Below the pieces are notes generated by a model, which had not been told where the DNA came from, did not search any database, and saw only the letters and a list, made by a program, of their open reading frames with translations. A stretch of DNA of 64,000 bases from an uncultured delta proteobacterium (GTDB taxonomy: Bacteria > Desulfobacterota > Desulfovibrionia > Desulfovibrionales > Desulfovibrionaceae): the NCBI GenBank assembly GCA_903843965.1, contig CAIMRY010000019.1, forward strand, positions 62,001 to 126,000, written 5' to 3'. The position numbers were made by a program, and so were the translations under genes. Positions 9,523 to 17,847 of the stretch are shown here, piece by piece. The first letter of the stretch is position 1. The number at the start of each line of letters is the position of its first letter.

Positions 9523-10274
9523 CCATTGAGACGGGCGGACTGCTGGTCAAGGTCTGCGGCATGACCCGGGAGGAGGACGCGCTGCTCTGCGCCGAGCTGG
9601 GGGCCGACCTGCTGGGCTTCATCTTCCACCCGGGCAGCCCGCGCAACACCACGCCGGAATTCCCGGCGGGCCTCGACTTCCCGCGCATGGGCCTGCCGGG
9701 CGTGCGCAAGGTCGGCCTGTTCGTGGACCAGAAGCCCATGGAGGCCCTGAGCCTCATGGCCGCCGGGCGGCTGGACCTGGCCCAGCTCCATGGCGGCCAG
9801 ACCGAGTCCTTTTGCCAGGTCCTGGCGGAGCGCATGGGGCCGGGCCGCATCATCAAGGTCTTCTGGCCTGAAAAAGCCGCCAGCCTCGAAGCCTTCCAGG
9901 CCGAGCTGGACCGCTACGCGCCATACTGCGGGATGATGCTCGTGGACGCGGGCGCGGGCGGCGGCGGGCATGGCCGGGCCATCGGGTCTGAAGGAGGCTC
10001 CGGCGACAACGGCAAGGCCGCAGAGATCCTGGCGAACGCGAAATTCCCGCGGCCATGGCTCTTGGCCGGGGGGCTGAATCCGGCGAACCTCCCCGGCCTG
10101 ATTTCCCGGTTCCGCTCCCCCGGCTCCCCAGCTCAAGGCCAGGGGCTGGTCGGCGTGGACCTCAACTCCGGCGTGGAAAAAACGCCCGGCATCAAGGACG
10201 AAACACTGCTGCGCGCGGCCTTTGCCGCACTCAAGACGGTCCGCGCGGCCCAAACCCAAGGGGTGACCCCGTGA
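9519..10274 (+). CDS. trpF: Phosphoribosylanthranilate isomerase
   Basis: This enzyme catalyses the Amadori rearrangement between the TrpD and TrpC steps. At 251 residues it is longer than the usual roughly 200-220. A Gly-rich insertion (about residues 147-165) and an Ala/Pro-rich loop account for the excess. KVCGMTREEDA (catalytic Cys), GFIFHPGSPR, LLAGGLNPAN and GVDLNSGVE are present. It starts in an ATGA overlap with trpC and ends overlapping the trpB GTG. Confidence 0.92.
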   Translation: MTIETGGLLVKVCGMTREEDALLCAELGADLLGFIFHPGSPRNTTPEFPAGLDFPRMGLPGVRKVGLFVDQKPMEALSLMAAGRLDLAQLHGGQTESFCQVLAERMGPGRIIKVFWPEKAASLEAFQAELDRYAPYCGMMLVDAGAGGGGHGRAIGSEGGSGDNGKAAEILANAKFPRPWLLAGGLNPANLPGLISRFRSPGSPAQGQGLVGVDLNSGVEKTPGIKDETLLRAAFAALKTVRAAQTQGVTP

Positions 10275-11449
10275 AGAAAGGCTATTTCGGCATATTCGGC
10301 GGGCAATACGTGCCCGAGCTGCTCATGCCCCCGCTGCTGGAGTTGGAGGAGGCCATGGAGCGCATCCTGCCCTCCAAGGAGTTTCAGGACGAGCTCCAAA
10401 GCGAGCTGACCCACTTTGTGGGCCGACCCACGGCGCTCACCTTCTGCCCGAACCTTTCGGCCAAGCTGGGCGTGAAGCTGTGGCTCAAGCGCGAGGACCT
10501 GGCCCACGGCGGCGCGCACAAGGTCAACAACACCATCGGCCAGGCCCTCTTGACCAAGAAGCTCGGCAAGACGCGGCTTTTGGCCGAGACCGGCGCAGGC
10601 CAGCACGGCGTGGCCACGGCACTGGCCGCCGCGCGCTTTGGGCTTGAGTGCGTCATCTACATGGGCGCGCTCGACGTCGAGCGCCAGAGCCTCAACGTGC
10701 GCCGCATGAAGCTCTTCGGGGCCACGGTGGTGCCCGTGGAGTCCGGCACCAAGACCCTGAAGGACGCCATCAACGCAGCCCTGCGCGCCTGGATTGTCGA
10801 GCAGCAGACCACCCACTACTGCTTCGGCACCGCCGCCGGGCCGCACCCCTTCCCGCTCTTGGTGCGGGAGCTGCAGTCCGTCATCAGCCGGGAGGCGCGC
10901 GGCCAGATGCTCGACCAGGCGGGCTGCCTGCCGGACTACGTTGTGGCCTGCGTGGGCGGCGGCTCAAACGCCATCGGGTCCTTCCACGAGTTCGTGCCCG
11001 ACGCTCGCGTCAAGCTCATCGGCGTGGAGGCCGCAGGCAGCGGCAAGCCCGGAGACTACCACTCCGCGCCCCTGTCCAAGCAGGGCTCGCCCGGCGTTCT
11101 GCACGGCATGCACACCCAGCTCATCCAGACGCCCGAGGGCCAGATACTGCCCTCCCACTCCATCGCGCCCGGGCTGGACTATCCCGGCGTGGGGCCGGAG
11201 CATGCGGCCTACCAGGCCAGCGGCCGGGCGCAGTACGTGTCCGTCACCGACGACGTGGCGCTGGACGCCTTTGTGACCCTGAGCCGCAACGAGGGCATCA
11301 TGCCCGCGCTGGAGAGCTCCCACGCCCTGGGCTGGGCCTTGGCCAACGCGCACGGCATGAAGCCGGGCAGCCACGTGGTGGTCTGCCTCTCGGGCCGGGG
11401 CGACAAGGACCTGGACATCGTCAACGACTACCTGGCCAATAAGGCGTAG
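10271..11449 (+). CDS. trpB: Tryptophan synthase beta chain
   Basis: This PLP enzyme condenses indole with serine. It has 392 residues. The PLP lysine lies in GGAHKVNN, the substrate loop is ETGAGQHGVA and the phosphate cradle is GGGSNAIG. It belongs to the ordinary trpB1 class, paired with trpA. The start is GTG 10271, about 8 bases after AAGGGG and overlapping the trpF stop. Confidence 0.95.
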   Translation: MKKGYFGIFGGQYVPELLMPPLLELEEAMERILPSKEFQDELQSELTHFVGRPTALTFCPNLSAKLGVKLWLKREDLAHGGAHKVNNTIGQALLTKKLGKTRLLAETGAGQHGVATALAAARFGLECVIYMGALDVERQSLNVRRMKLFGATVVPVESGTKTLKDAINAALRAWIVEQQTTHYCFGTAAGPHPFPLLVRELQSVISREARGQMLDQAGCLPDYVVACVGGGSNAIGSFHEFVPDARVKLIGVEAAGSGKPGDYHSAPLSKQGSPGVLHGMHTQLIQTPEGQILPSHSIAPGLDYPGVGPEHAAYQASGRAQYVSVTDDVALDAFVTLSRNEGIMPALESSHALGWALANAHGMKPGSHVVVCLSGRGDKDLDIVNDYLANKA

Positions 11450-11458
11450 GGGGCCAAC

Positions 11459-12238
11459 GTGAGCAACGACATCCTGACCAAACGCATCAATGCCGCCAGG
11501 GCCAAGGGCCGCCTGGGCCTGATTCCCTTCCTGCCCGCAGGCTACCCGGACAAATCCCGCTTCTGGGACGAAATCGACCAGCTGGACGCCGCCGGGGCCG
11601 ACATCATCGAGATCGGCATGCCCTTCTCCGACCCCGTGGCCGACGGGCCCGTGGTCGAGCACGCCTCGCTCAAGTGCCTGGACGCGGGCGTGAACCTGGC
11701 CTGGATTCTCCGCGAGCTGGCCGTGCGCAAGGGCCGCTTCAAGGCCGGCCTGGTGCTCATGGGCTACCTGAACCCGGTGCTGCAGTACGGTCTGGAGCGC
11801 TTCGCGCGCGATGCGTCGTCCGCCGGGGTGCACGGCATCATCCTGGCCGACGTGCCGCATGAGGAGTCCGGGCCAGTCCGCGCGGCCTTCGACCCCGCAG
11901 GCCTGGTGCTGATCCCTCTCGTGGGCCTGAACACCACGCCGGAGCGCATGGCGCTCTACGCCAAAGAGGGCAAAGGCTTCGTGTACTTCGTGTCCGTGCT
12001 GGGCACCACGGGCGTGCAGGCGGGCTTTGACTCAGGCCTGCCGGAGACCATCCGCACGGGCCTGGCCGCAGCCAAGGCCGCCTTTGACATCCCGGTGGCG
12101 CTCGGCTTCGGCCTCAAGCACCCGGACCAGCTCAAGGCCCTCGACGGACTTGTGGACGCCGCCGTGTTCGGCAGCGCGCTCATCCGGCACATCGACAACG
12201 GCGGGGACAGCACGGGGTTCATGCAGGTATGGAAATAG
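11459..12238 (+). CDS. trpA: Tryptophan synthase alpha chain
   Basis: This subunit cleaves indole-3-glycerol phosphate and passes indole to TrpB. The 259-residue TIM barrel has the catalytic Glu in IEIGMPFSDPVADGP and the catalytic Asp region ILADVP. The start is GTG 11459 after AGGGGG. It is the last gene of the operon; two large hairpins follow at once. Confidence 0.94.
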   Translation: MSNDILTKRINAARAKGRLGLIPFLPAGYPDKSRFWDEIDQLDAAGADIIEIGMPFSDPVADGPVVEHASLKCLDAGVNLAWILRELAVRKGRFKAGLVLMGYLNPVLQYGLERFARDASSAGVHGIILADVPHEESGPVRAAFDPAGLVLIPLVGLNTTPERMALYAKEGKGFVYFVSVLGTTGVQAGFDSGLPETIRTGLAAAKAAFDIPVALGFGLKHPDQLKALDGLVDAAVFGSALIRHIDNGGDSTGFMQVWK

Positions 12239-12248
12239 GGGAGTTTCT

Positions 12249-12536
12249 CTGGGGGGCCTGAGGCCCCCCAGACCCCCCCATTGCGCCGAAAGGGCTGTTT
12301 CAGGAGGAACCTGAGACAGCCCTTTCGGCTTTGGGTGAACCACGGGAGATCGCCTTTCTCTTTGCCGCTTCGCCTACCCTCTCAAAGGGGGCCAACCGTG
12401 CGCGGAATATTCGGGGGAACCCCGGATATTCCGCGCACATTGCCGACGCCCGCCCAGCCAAGGCAACGGCCTTTGCCGCCCTGCCCCGCCCCCGTTGGGG
12501 GGTCCGGGGGCCTCAGGCCCCAGGCCGCCGGAGGCA
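12249..12536. repeat. Palindromic intergenic element, copy 1
   Basis: This fills the space between convergent trpA and the MFS gene. From left to right it holds a GGCC-TGA-GGCC hairpin (12249-12271), a 20-bp terminator stem (12285-12329), a conserved GGGCCAACC block near 12388, a palindrome (12400-12440) and an inverted GGGGCCTCAGGCCCC/CCGCCGGAGGCA end (12497-12536). The outer ends are inverted repeats of one another. The same block order is found at 21519-21969 and, in reverse, at 24980-25260. Confidence 0.7.
12285..12332 (+). terminator. Terminator of the trp operon (probably bidirectional)
   Basis: A 20-base arm (12285-12304) pairs with 12310-12329 across an AGGAA loop, with a single G-U wobble, and is followed by TTT. 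It is part of the repeated intergenic element. It is suited to stopping both the trp operon and the convergent MFS gene. Confidence 0.75.
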
Positions 12537-12544
12537 ATTACTCC

Positions 12545-13903
12545 CTACCGCCTGCGCGTGACCCACAAGATCGCGCAGCCGCCCAGCACCATGATGGCGG
12601 CGATGGACAGAAAGCCCATGACGTGGCTGCCCGTGGCGTCGCGCACGTAGCCCACCAGCGTCGGCCCGACGAACCCGCCGGAATTGCCCACGGAGTTGAT
12701 GAGCGCCACCCCGCCCGCCGTCGCCGCGCCGGACAAAAAGCCCGTGGGGATGGTCCAGAACGGCCCGAGCATGCCCCACAGCCCGATGGTGGCGAGGGTG
12801 AAACAGCCCAGGCTCCACCACGGCCCCGACAGACCGATCAGGGCCGCGCCCCCGGGCCAGAGCGCCAGCACGAATCCCGCCGCGCTGACGAACAGCGGCC
12901 CGGCCGTGTGCCAGCGCCGCTCGCCGGTGCGGTCGGAGTGCCGTCCGATCAGCACCATGCCCACGACCCCGCCCAGGTACGGAATGGCCGAGAGCAGCCC
13001 CACGCGCTCCGGCCCGGCCCCAGGCCCCAAAATCTCGCCGATGAGCGTGGGCATCCACATGACCAGCCCGTACATGCCCACGCACAGGCTGAAATAGCCG
13101 AGGCTGAGCAGCCAGACCCGCCCGTCGCGCGCAAGGGTGCCCAGCACGGTCCACAGGCCGTGGGCCTCGCTGTGCGCCCCCGCGTCGGCGGCATGTTCGA
13201 CCGCCAGTTCGCCTGCCAGCGCCTCCCGTTCGGCAGGGTTGAGCCAGGGGGCGTGCTCCGGGCCGTCCGCCAGATACCGCAGCACGGAGAAGCCCAAAAG
13301 CACCGCCGGAACGCCCTCCAGCAGGAACAGCCAGCGCCAGCCGGACAGGCCCATTGCGCCGTGCATCTCCAGCAGCAGGCCGGAGAGCGGCCCGCCCACG
13401 ATGCCCGCCACCGGGGTTGCGGCCATGAACAGGGCCACGGCCCGGGCGCGGAGCTTTGCTGGGTACCACAGGGTCAGGTAGTAGATGATGCCGGGCAGAA
13501 AGCCCGCCTCGGCCACGCCGAGCAGGAAGCGCAGCACATGAAACGACCAGTCCGTGTGCACGAGCGCCATGGCGCAGGCGCAGATCCCCCAGGTGACCAT
13601 GATCCGGGCGATCCACAGCCGCGCGCCCACCCGGCGCAGGATGAGGTTGCTCGGCACCTCGCACAGCACGTAGCCCGCGAAGAACATGCCCGCGCCCAGG
13701 CCGAACACGGAGCTGGAGAACCCAAGCTCGCGGCTTAAGCTCGGCGCGGCGAAGCTCACGTTGACGCGGTCCAGGTAGGCCACCACGTAGAGCAGAAACA
13801 GGTAGGGCAAGAGGCGCAAATCGACCTTGCGGTACAGGGCGACGAGGGCGGCGGAGGAAGGCGCAGCGTTGGGGCTGCCGGAAGGCGTGTCGGTTGCGGT
13901 CAT
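12545..13903 (-). CDS. MFS transporter, anion:cation symporter (ACS) family
   Basis: This is a proton-coupled uptake permease for an organic anion (sugar acid, phthalate or similar); the substrate cannot be told. The 452-residue protein has about twelve hydrophobic segments. It carries the ACS signature YLDRVNVSFAAPSL in the first helix region and the RxGARLW loop. A central hydrophilic loop lies around residues 195-245. The start is ATG 13903 with only a weak ribosome site. It is convergent with trpA and has no operon partner. A degraded piece of a similar gene lies just upstream. Confidence 0.85.
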   Translation of the reverse strand: MTATDTPSGSPNAAPSSAALVALYRKVDLRLLPYLFLLYVVAYLDRVNVSFAAPSLSRELGFSSSVFGLGAGMFFAGYVLCEVPSNLILRRVGARLWIARIMVTWGICACAMALVHTDWSFHVLRFLLGVAEAGFLPGIIYYLTLWYPAKLRARAVALFMAATPVAGIVGGPLSGLLLEMHGAMGLSGWRWLFLLEGVPAVLLGFSVLRYLADGPEHAPWLNPAEREALAGELAVEHAADAGAHSEAHGLWTVLGTLARDGRVWLLSLGYFSLCVGMYGLVMWMPTLIGEILGPGAGPERVGLLSAIPYLGGVVGMVLIGRHSDRTGERRWHTAGPLFVSAAGFVLALWPGGAALIGLSGPWWSLGCFTLATIGLWGMLGPFWTIPTGFLSGAATAGGVALINSVGNSGGFVGPTLVGYVRDATGSHVMGFLSIAAIMVLGGCAILWVTRRR

Positions 13904-14035
13904 GGGGCTGGTGTAGCCCAGGCGGGGGGCAAAGAAAAGAGACGACCCGCCATTCCCACGCCCGGCATCGGGCTCTCCGGGCAGGCATCGCCGCGCCCGG
14001 CGCTTCCTCGGCCCAAAAGCGGGCGGGCCGCTGCG

Positions 14036-14112
14036 GCGTTCCCACTGCCACGCCGGGCAGAAAACCCGTGGGAATGGTCCAGAACGGCCAGCACAGCCAG
14101 GCCCCATGGCCG
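14036..14112 (-). pseudogene. Remnant of a second ACS-family MFS transporter
   Basis: Read on the minus strand, this stretch gives WPFWTIPTGFLPGVA. That closely matches GPFWTIPTGFLSGAA of the adjacent intact transporter (coded near 12715-12785), and the DNA match is obvious by eye. No open frame continues on either side. The rest of 13904-14313 holds no gene I can recognise. Confidence 0.6.
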
Positions 14113-14313
14113 GTTGTCTTTGCCCCACTCCCCGAGCACGCTTGAACCCTGGCGCTGTCCGATCCTGCCCCGAGCCTTAAGCACGGCGCCCGCCAACGCC
14201 TAGATCAAATCCTGCACGGGCATGTTGTCGGCCCTGCCCGCTCCCCTCCTTTGATCATGCGCTTGGCCGCAGGCCTTGATCCAAACAGCAAAGCCCACGG
14301 CACGGAGCCGAAC

Positions 14314-14751
14314 CTACTTTCCGGAGCGCCGCAGCATTCCCTTGTCCAGCGACTTGCCGTCCACGCTCTGCGCTTCAAAGGTCAAACTATTGCCGTCGCT
14401 GCCAAGCTGCAAAAGCACCTTGCCGGATTCCATTTTCGTGCAGAACCCGCCGTTCGCCATCGAGATTCCGTAATTTCTGCTCTTGGCATCGATGTCGACA
14501 GGAGCACCAAGGGTCACTGCGCAATTTCTCGGAGATCCGTATCGCAGCGAACTCGTTTTTGGCTGAAGAGTAAGAGCCACCGTGGAACCGGAAGTCGTCG
14601 CCCCGTTCCAAACCCCGTCAAATGTTGCCGGACTGGCTGCAGAGGCGACGGTGCTGCTTGCGTGAACAAAGATGCACAGTGACAAAGTAAAAAGAAGCGC
14701 CAGGAACAACGACGTGTTGACGGATTTCTTGCCGAACAGGCTCTTTCTCAT
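14314..14751 (-). CDS. Small exported protein of unknown function
   Basis: This 145-residue protein has a long signal peptide: basic MRKSLFGKK, a hydrophobic core to about residue 30, and likely cleavage at the ASA of residues 36-38. The mature part of about 107 residues has two Cys that could form a disulfide, and a pattern of short beta strands (FDGVWNGATTSGS, VALTLQP) like small lipocalin-fold or DUF proteins. The start is ATG 14751 after AAGGAGAG. I do not recognise the family; the periplasm or outside is its likely place. Confidence 0.65.
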   Translation of the reverse strand: MRKSLFGKKSVNTSLFLALLFTLSLCIFVHASSTVASAASPATFDGVWNGATTSGSTVALTLQPKTSSLRYGSPRNCAVTLGAPVDIDAKSRNYGISMANGGFCTKMESGKVLLQLGSDGNSLTFEAQSVDGKSLDKGMLRRSGK

Positions 14752-15274
14752 GACCCTCTCCTTGGCGTTACAGTTTCAAGCCAGCAAAGACACGGCAGCA
14801 CCACCGCTGCGCAAAGTCGCCTCAGACTGTATCTACGCAAGAACACGCCTGACCATCTCCGGCTGCTCCGCCGTCATCACGACGTTTCGCGGCCGCCAGA
14901 GGTTGCGCAGCAGCTCAAATAAACCTTGAAAGATAAGGTTACTTGGTTTCTGCGCAGTGGGGGGTCTCCCCTGCTTCCGCGTGCAAGGGGATTTCCAGAA
15001 GCAACTGGCCGCCAATCAGGACTCCCCCGGAAGACTGATCAGGCCACTGAAACACACGCCGCATCCGCCGCCGCTTCTTGCCCCCTGATCTTCCGAAGCG
15101 CGACGCGAAAACTGCGGGCGAGAATTGTGATAATTGATCTTCCCGCAATATTTCACCTGTCGCAACGAAATGTCAAACTCAAGGACGCGCGGGTGGGATG
15201 CCGTTGCTCATGCGCACCTCCCACGCCTCGCGGTGAGCCGTCTTCGCGCAGGAGCGCCCGCGTACTGAGGGGGT
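14752..15274. other. Non-coding or decayed stretch, no recognisable feature
   Basis: Over 500 bases between the exported protein and metK, with lower GC than the neighbours in parts. Short frames exist on both strands but none has a ribosome site, family motif or convincing length. Confidence 0.5.
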
Positions 15275-15297
15275 CCGGGGGGAATCATTCCCCCCGG
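15275..15297 (-). terminator. Hairpin downstream of metK
   Basis: CCGGGGGGAA (15275-15284) pairs perfectly with TTCCCCCCGG (15288-15297) around a 3-base loop. GGAGCGCC (15251-15258) and GGCGCTCC (15296-15303) offer an alternative larger stem. It lies 14 bases after the metK stop. There is no U-tract on the minus strand, so its efficiency is uncertain. Confidence 0.5.
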
Positions 15298-15310
15298 CGC
15301 TCCATTCCTT

Positions 15311-16480
15311 CTAGACCTTGCAGGCGGTCTTGAGATCCGCTGCGGCGTCGGTCTTCTCCCAGGTGAATTCCGGCAGCTCCCGGCCAAAGTGGCCGTAGTT
15401 GGTGGTCAGGCGGTAGATGGGGCGGCGCAGGTCAAGCCGCTTCAGGATGAAGTAGGGGCGCAGGTCGAACACCTCGCGCACGGCCTTGGTCAGCACGTCG
15501 TCGGCCACCTGGCCGGTGCCGTGGGTGGTGCAGACCACGCTGACGGGCTCGGCCACGCCGATGGCGTAGGCGATCTGGACCTCGGCCACGTCGCCCAGGC
15601 CTGCGGCCACGATGTTCTTGGCCACATAGCGCGCCATGTACGCGCCGGAGCGGTCCACCTTGGAGGGGTCCTTGCCGGAGAACGCGCCGCCGCCGTGGGC
15701 GCCCGCGCCGCCGTAGGTGTCCTGGATGATCTTGCGGCCGGTGAGGCCGCAGTCGCCCACGGGCCCGCCGATGACGAAGCGGCCGGTGGGGTTCACGTAG
15801 ATCTTCAGCTTGTCGTCGAGGAGGTTCTGCGGCAGCGTGTGGAAGATGACTTCCTTCTTGATGGCCTCGACCAGGTCGGCGTGCTTGATGCTCTCGTCGT
15901 GCTGGGCGGAGACGACCACGTTGTCGATGCGGATGGGCTTGCCGGCCTCGTACTCGATGGCCACCTGGGTCTTGCCGTCGGGGCGCAGGAACTTCAGGAT
16001 GCCCTGCTTGCGGACAAAGGTCAGCCGCTGGGAAAGCTGGTGCGCGTAGTAGATGGGCGCGGGCATCAGGGTGGGGGTTTCGTTGCTGGCGAACCCGAAC
16101 ATCATGCCCTGGTCGCCTGCGCCCTGGTCCTCGGGCTTCACGCGGTCCACGCCCTGGGCGATGTCCGCGCTCTGCTTGTCGATGGAGGACATGACCGCGC
16201 AGGTGGCGTAGTCGTAGCCCATCTCGGAGCTGTTGTAGCCGATTTCCTTCACGGTCTCGCGCACGATGGTCGGCAGGTCGGCGTAGGCCTTGGTGGTGAT
16301 CTCGCCGGCGATGAAGGCCATGCCGGTGGTCACGAGGGTTTCGCAGGCCACGCGCGAGCTGGGGTCCGGGCCGATGAGGGCGTCGAGCACGGCGTCGGAG
16401 ATGGCGTCGGCGACCTTGTCCGGGTGTCCCTCGGTGACGGACTCGGACGTGAACATGTAGCGGCTTTTCGGTGAAATCAT
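15311..16480 (-). CDS. metK: S-adenosylmethionine synthetase
   Basis: This enzyme makes SAM from methionine and ATP, and so feeds the many methyltransferases and radical SAM enzymes in this window. The 389-residue protein has TEGHPDKV (ATP site), [10 protein letters not shown] and the phosphate loop [19 protein letters not shown]. It starts at ATG 16480 after GGAGG. It follows panD by 33 bases on the same strand. No SAM riboswitch-like fold is visible in that gap. Confidence 0.96.
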   Translation of the reverse strand: MISPKSRYMFTSESVTEGHPDKVADAISDAVLDALIGPDPSSRVACETLVTTGMAFIAGEITTKAYADLPTIVRETVKEIGYNSSEMGYDYATCAVMSSIDKQSADIAQGVDRVKPEDQGAGDQGMMFGFASNETPTLMPAPIYYAHQLSQRLTFVRKQGILKFLRPDGKTQVAIEYEAGKPIRIDNVVVSAQHDESIKHADLVEAIKKEVIFHTLPQNLLDDKLKIYVNPTGRFVIGGPVGDCGLTGRKIIQDTYGGAGAHGGGAFSGKDPSKVDRSGAYMARYVAKNIVAAGLGDVAEVQIAYAIGVAEPVSVVCTTHGTGQVADDVLTKAVREVFDLRPYFILKRLDLRRPIYRLTTNYGHFGRELPEFTWEKTDAAADLKTACKV

Positions 16481-16513
16481 GCAAGTCCTCCAGTATATCA
16501 GGTAAGATTTGAA

Positions 16514-16867
16514 TCAGTGGGCCGCCTCGGGCCTGTTGGCGGCATCCACACGAATCACCCTGGGCCTGTGCGCGGCGATCTCGCCTTCCTCAAGCTCCAA
16601 GTATGTCGCTAATATGACCTTCTGGCCCACCGCGCCCTTGTGGGCGGCCGCGCCGTTCAGGCAGATCTCGCCTGGGCCGCCGGGGATGGCGTAGGTGGTC
16701 AGCCGCTCCCCGTTGGTCAGGTTGTACACGTCGATGCGCTCGAACGGGAGTATCCCCACCGCTTCGAGCAGGGCCGTGTCCACGGAGATGCTGCCCTCGT
16801 AGTCCAGGTTCACCATGGTGAGGGTGGCGCCGTGGATCTTGGCGCTCAAAAACGTCCGTCTGGGCAC
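16514..16867 (-). CDS. panD: Aspartate 1-decarboxylase
   Basis: This pyruvoyl enzyme makes beta-alanine for pantothenate. The 117-residue proenzyme has the self-cleavage site Gly-Ser in YEGSISVD (cleavage before about Ser25). NGAAAH and the tail GEIAAHRPRV are typical. It starts with GTG 16867, seven bases after panC ends, so it is co-transcribed with panC and metK. Confidence 0.94.
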   Translation of the reverse strand: MPRRTFLSAKIHGATLTMVNLDYEGSISVDTALLEAVGILPFERIDVYNLTNGERLTTYAIPGGPGEICLNGAAAHKGAVGQKVILATYLELEEGEIAAHRPRVIRVDAANRPEAAH

Positions 16868-16873
16868 GTGCTT

Positions 16874-17722
16874 TTATACCTCCAAGAGGATGTTGTCTAT
16901 AAGCCGCACACGTCCGACAAACACGGCCACGGCCAGAAGCGTGGGCGCTTCAACCCTGGCCACGGGGCTTAAGGCCTCGGGGTGCACCAGCTCGGCGTAG
17001 TCCACGCGCGCCATGGCAAGCTTTTCGCCCAGGTGCGCGCGGAACATGAGGCCGAGTTTGGCCGCGTCGCGCTCGCCCGCCTGCACGGCCTGCTGGACAA
17101 GCAGCAGCCCCTGGCGGATGGCCGAGGCCTTGTCGCGTTCCTCGGGCGTCAGAAAAACATTGCGCGAGCTCATGGCCAGGCCGTCGGCCTCGCGGAAGAT
17201 GGGCCGGCCGATGACCGCCACGCCCAGCTCCAGGTCCCGCGCCATGCGCCGGATGATGGCCAGCTGCTGCCAGTCCTTCTGGCCGAACACGGCGAAATCG
17301 GGCCGGACCAGGCCGAAGAGCTTGGTCACCACCGTGCACACGCCCCGGAAATGGCCGGGACGTGAGGCCCCGCACAGCACCTGGCCCAGCTCCGGCACGT
17401 CGACCCAGGCGGCGTGGTCGGGCTGGTACATGGCCCCGGCCTCGGGCGCGAAGACGAGGTCCACGCCGTGGGCGCGGGCCAGCTTCAGGTCGTGGGGCAG
17501 GTCGCGTGGGTAGCGGTCCAGGTCTTCATTGGGGCCGAACTGGGTGGGGTTGACGAATATGCTCACCACCAGGCGGTCGGCGCACGTGCGCGCATGGTCC
17601 ATGAGCGAGAGGTGCCCGGCGTGCAGAAAGCCCATGGTCGGCACCAGGGCCACGGTCAGGCCTTGGGTGCGCCACTTCTGGCAATGCTGGCGAAGGAATG
17701 TGGGGTCGGCGAGGTGGTCCAT
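16874..17722 (-). CDS. panC: Pantoate--beta-alanine ligase
   Basis: This enzyme joins pantoate to beta-alanine with ATP. It has the nucleotidyltransferase motif HAGH in VPTMGFLHAGH, SIFVNPTQF, GHFRGVCTVV and SSRN. I chose ATG 17722 because the distance to PTMG then equals that of the 283-residue E. coli protein and a GGGA lies 5 bases before. ATG 17728 and GTG 17761 are in-frame alternatives. It is the first gene of panC-panD-metK. Confidence 0.94.
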   Translation of the reverse strand: MDHLADPTFLRQHCQKWRTQGLTVALVPTMGFLHAGHLSLMDHARTCADRLVVSIFVNPTQFGPNEDLDRYPRDLPHDLKLARAHGVDLVFAPEAGAMYQPDHAAWVDVPELGQVLCGASRPGHFRGVCTVVTKLFGLVRPDFAVFGQKDWQQLAIIRRMARDLELGVAVIGRPIFREADGLAMSSRNVFLTPEERDKASAIRQGLLLVQQAVQAGERDAAKLGLMFRAHLGEKLAMARVDYAELVHPEALSPVARVEAPTLLAVAVFVGRVRLIDNILLEV

Positions 17723-17847
17723 ATGCATCCCGGTCTCGTTTCGGAAAGGCTGGCATGGCACGAAGCAGAAGCGCTGTCCACAGATATTTCCGGGCCCGGG
17801 CGGCCGGGCCCTTGTGCTCCAACCCGGCTCGGGGTAGACAGACGCCC

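Noticed and set aside
16481-16513. A SAM riboswitch before metK
   Set aside because: The gap to panD is only 33 bases, too short for any known SAM riboswitch class in full.
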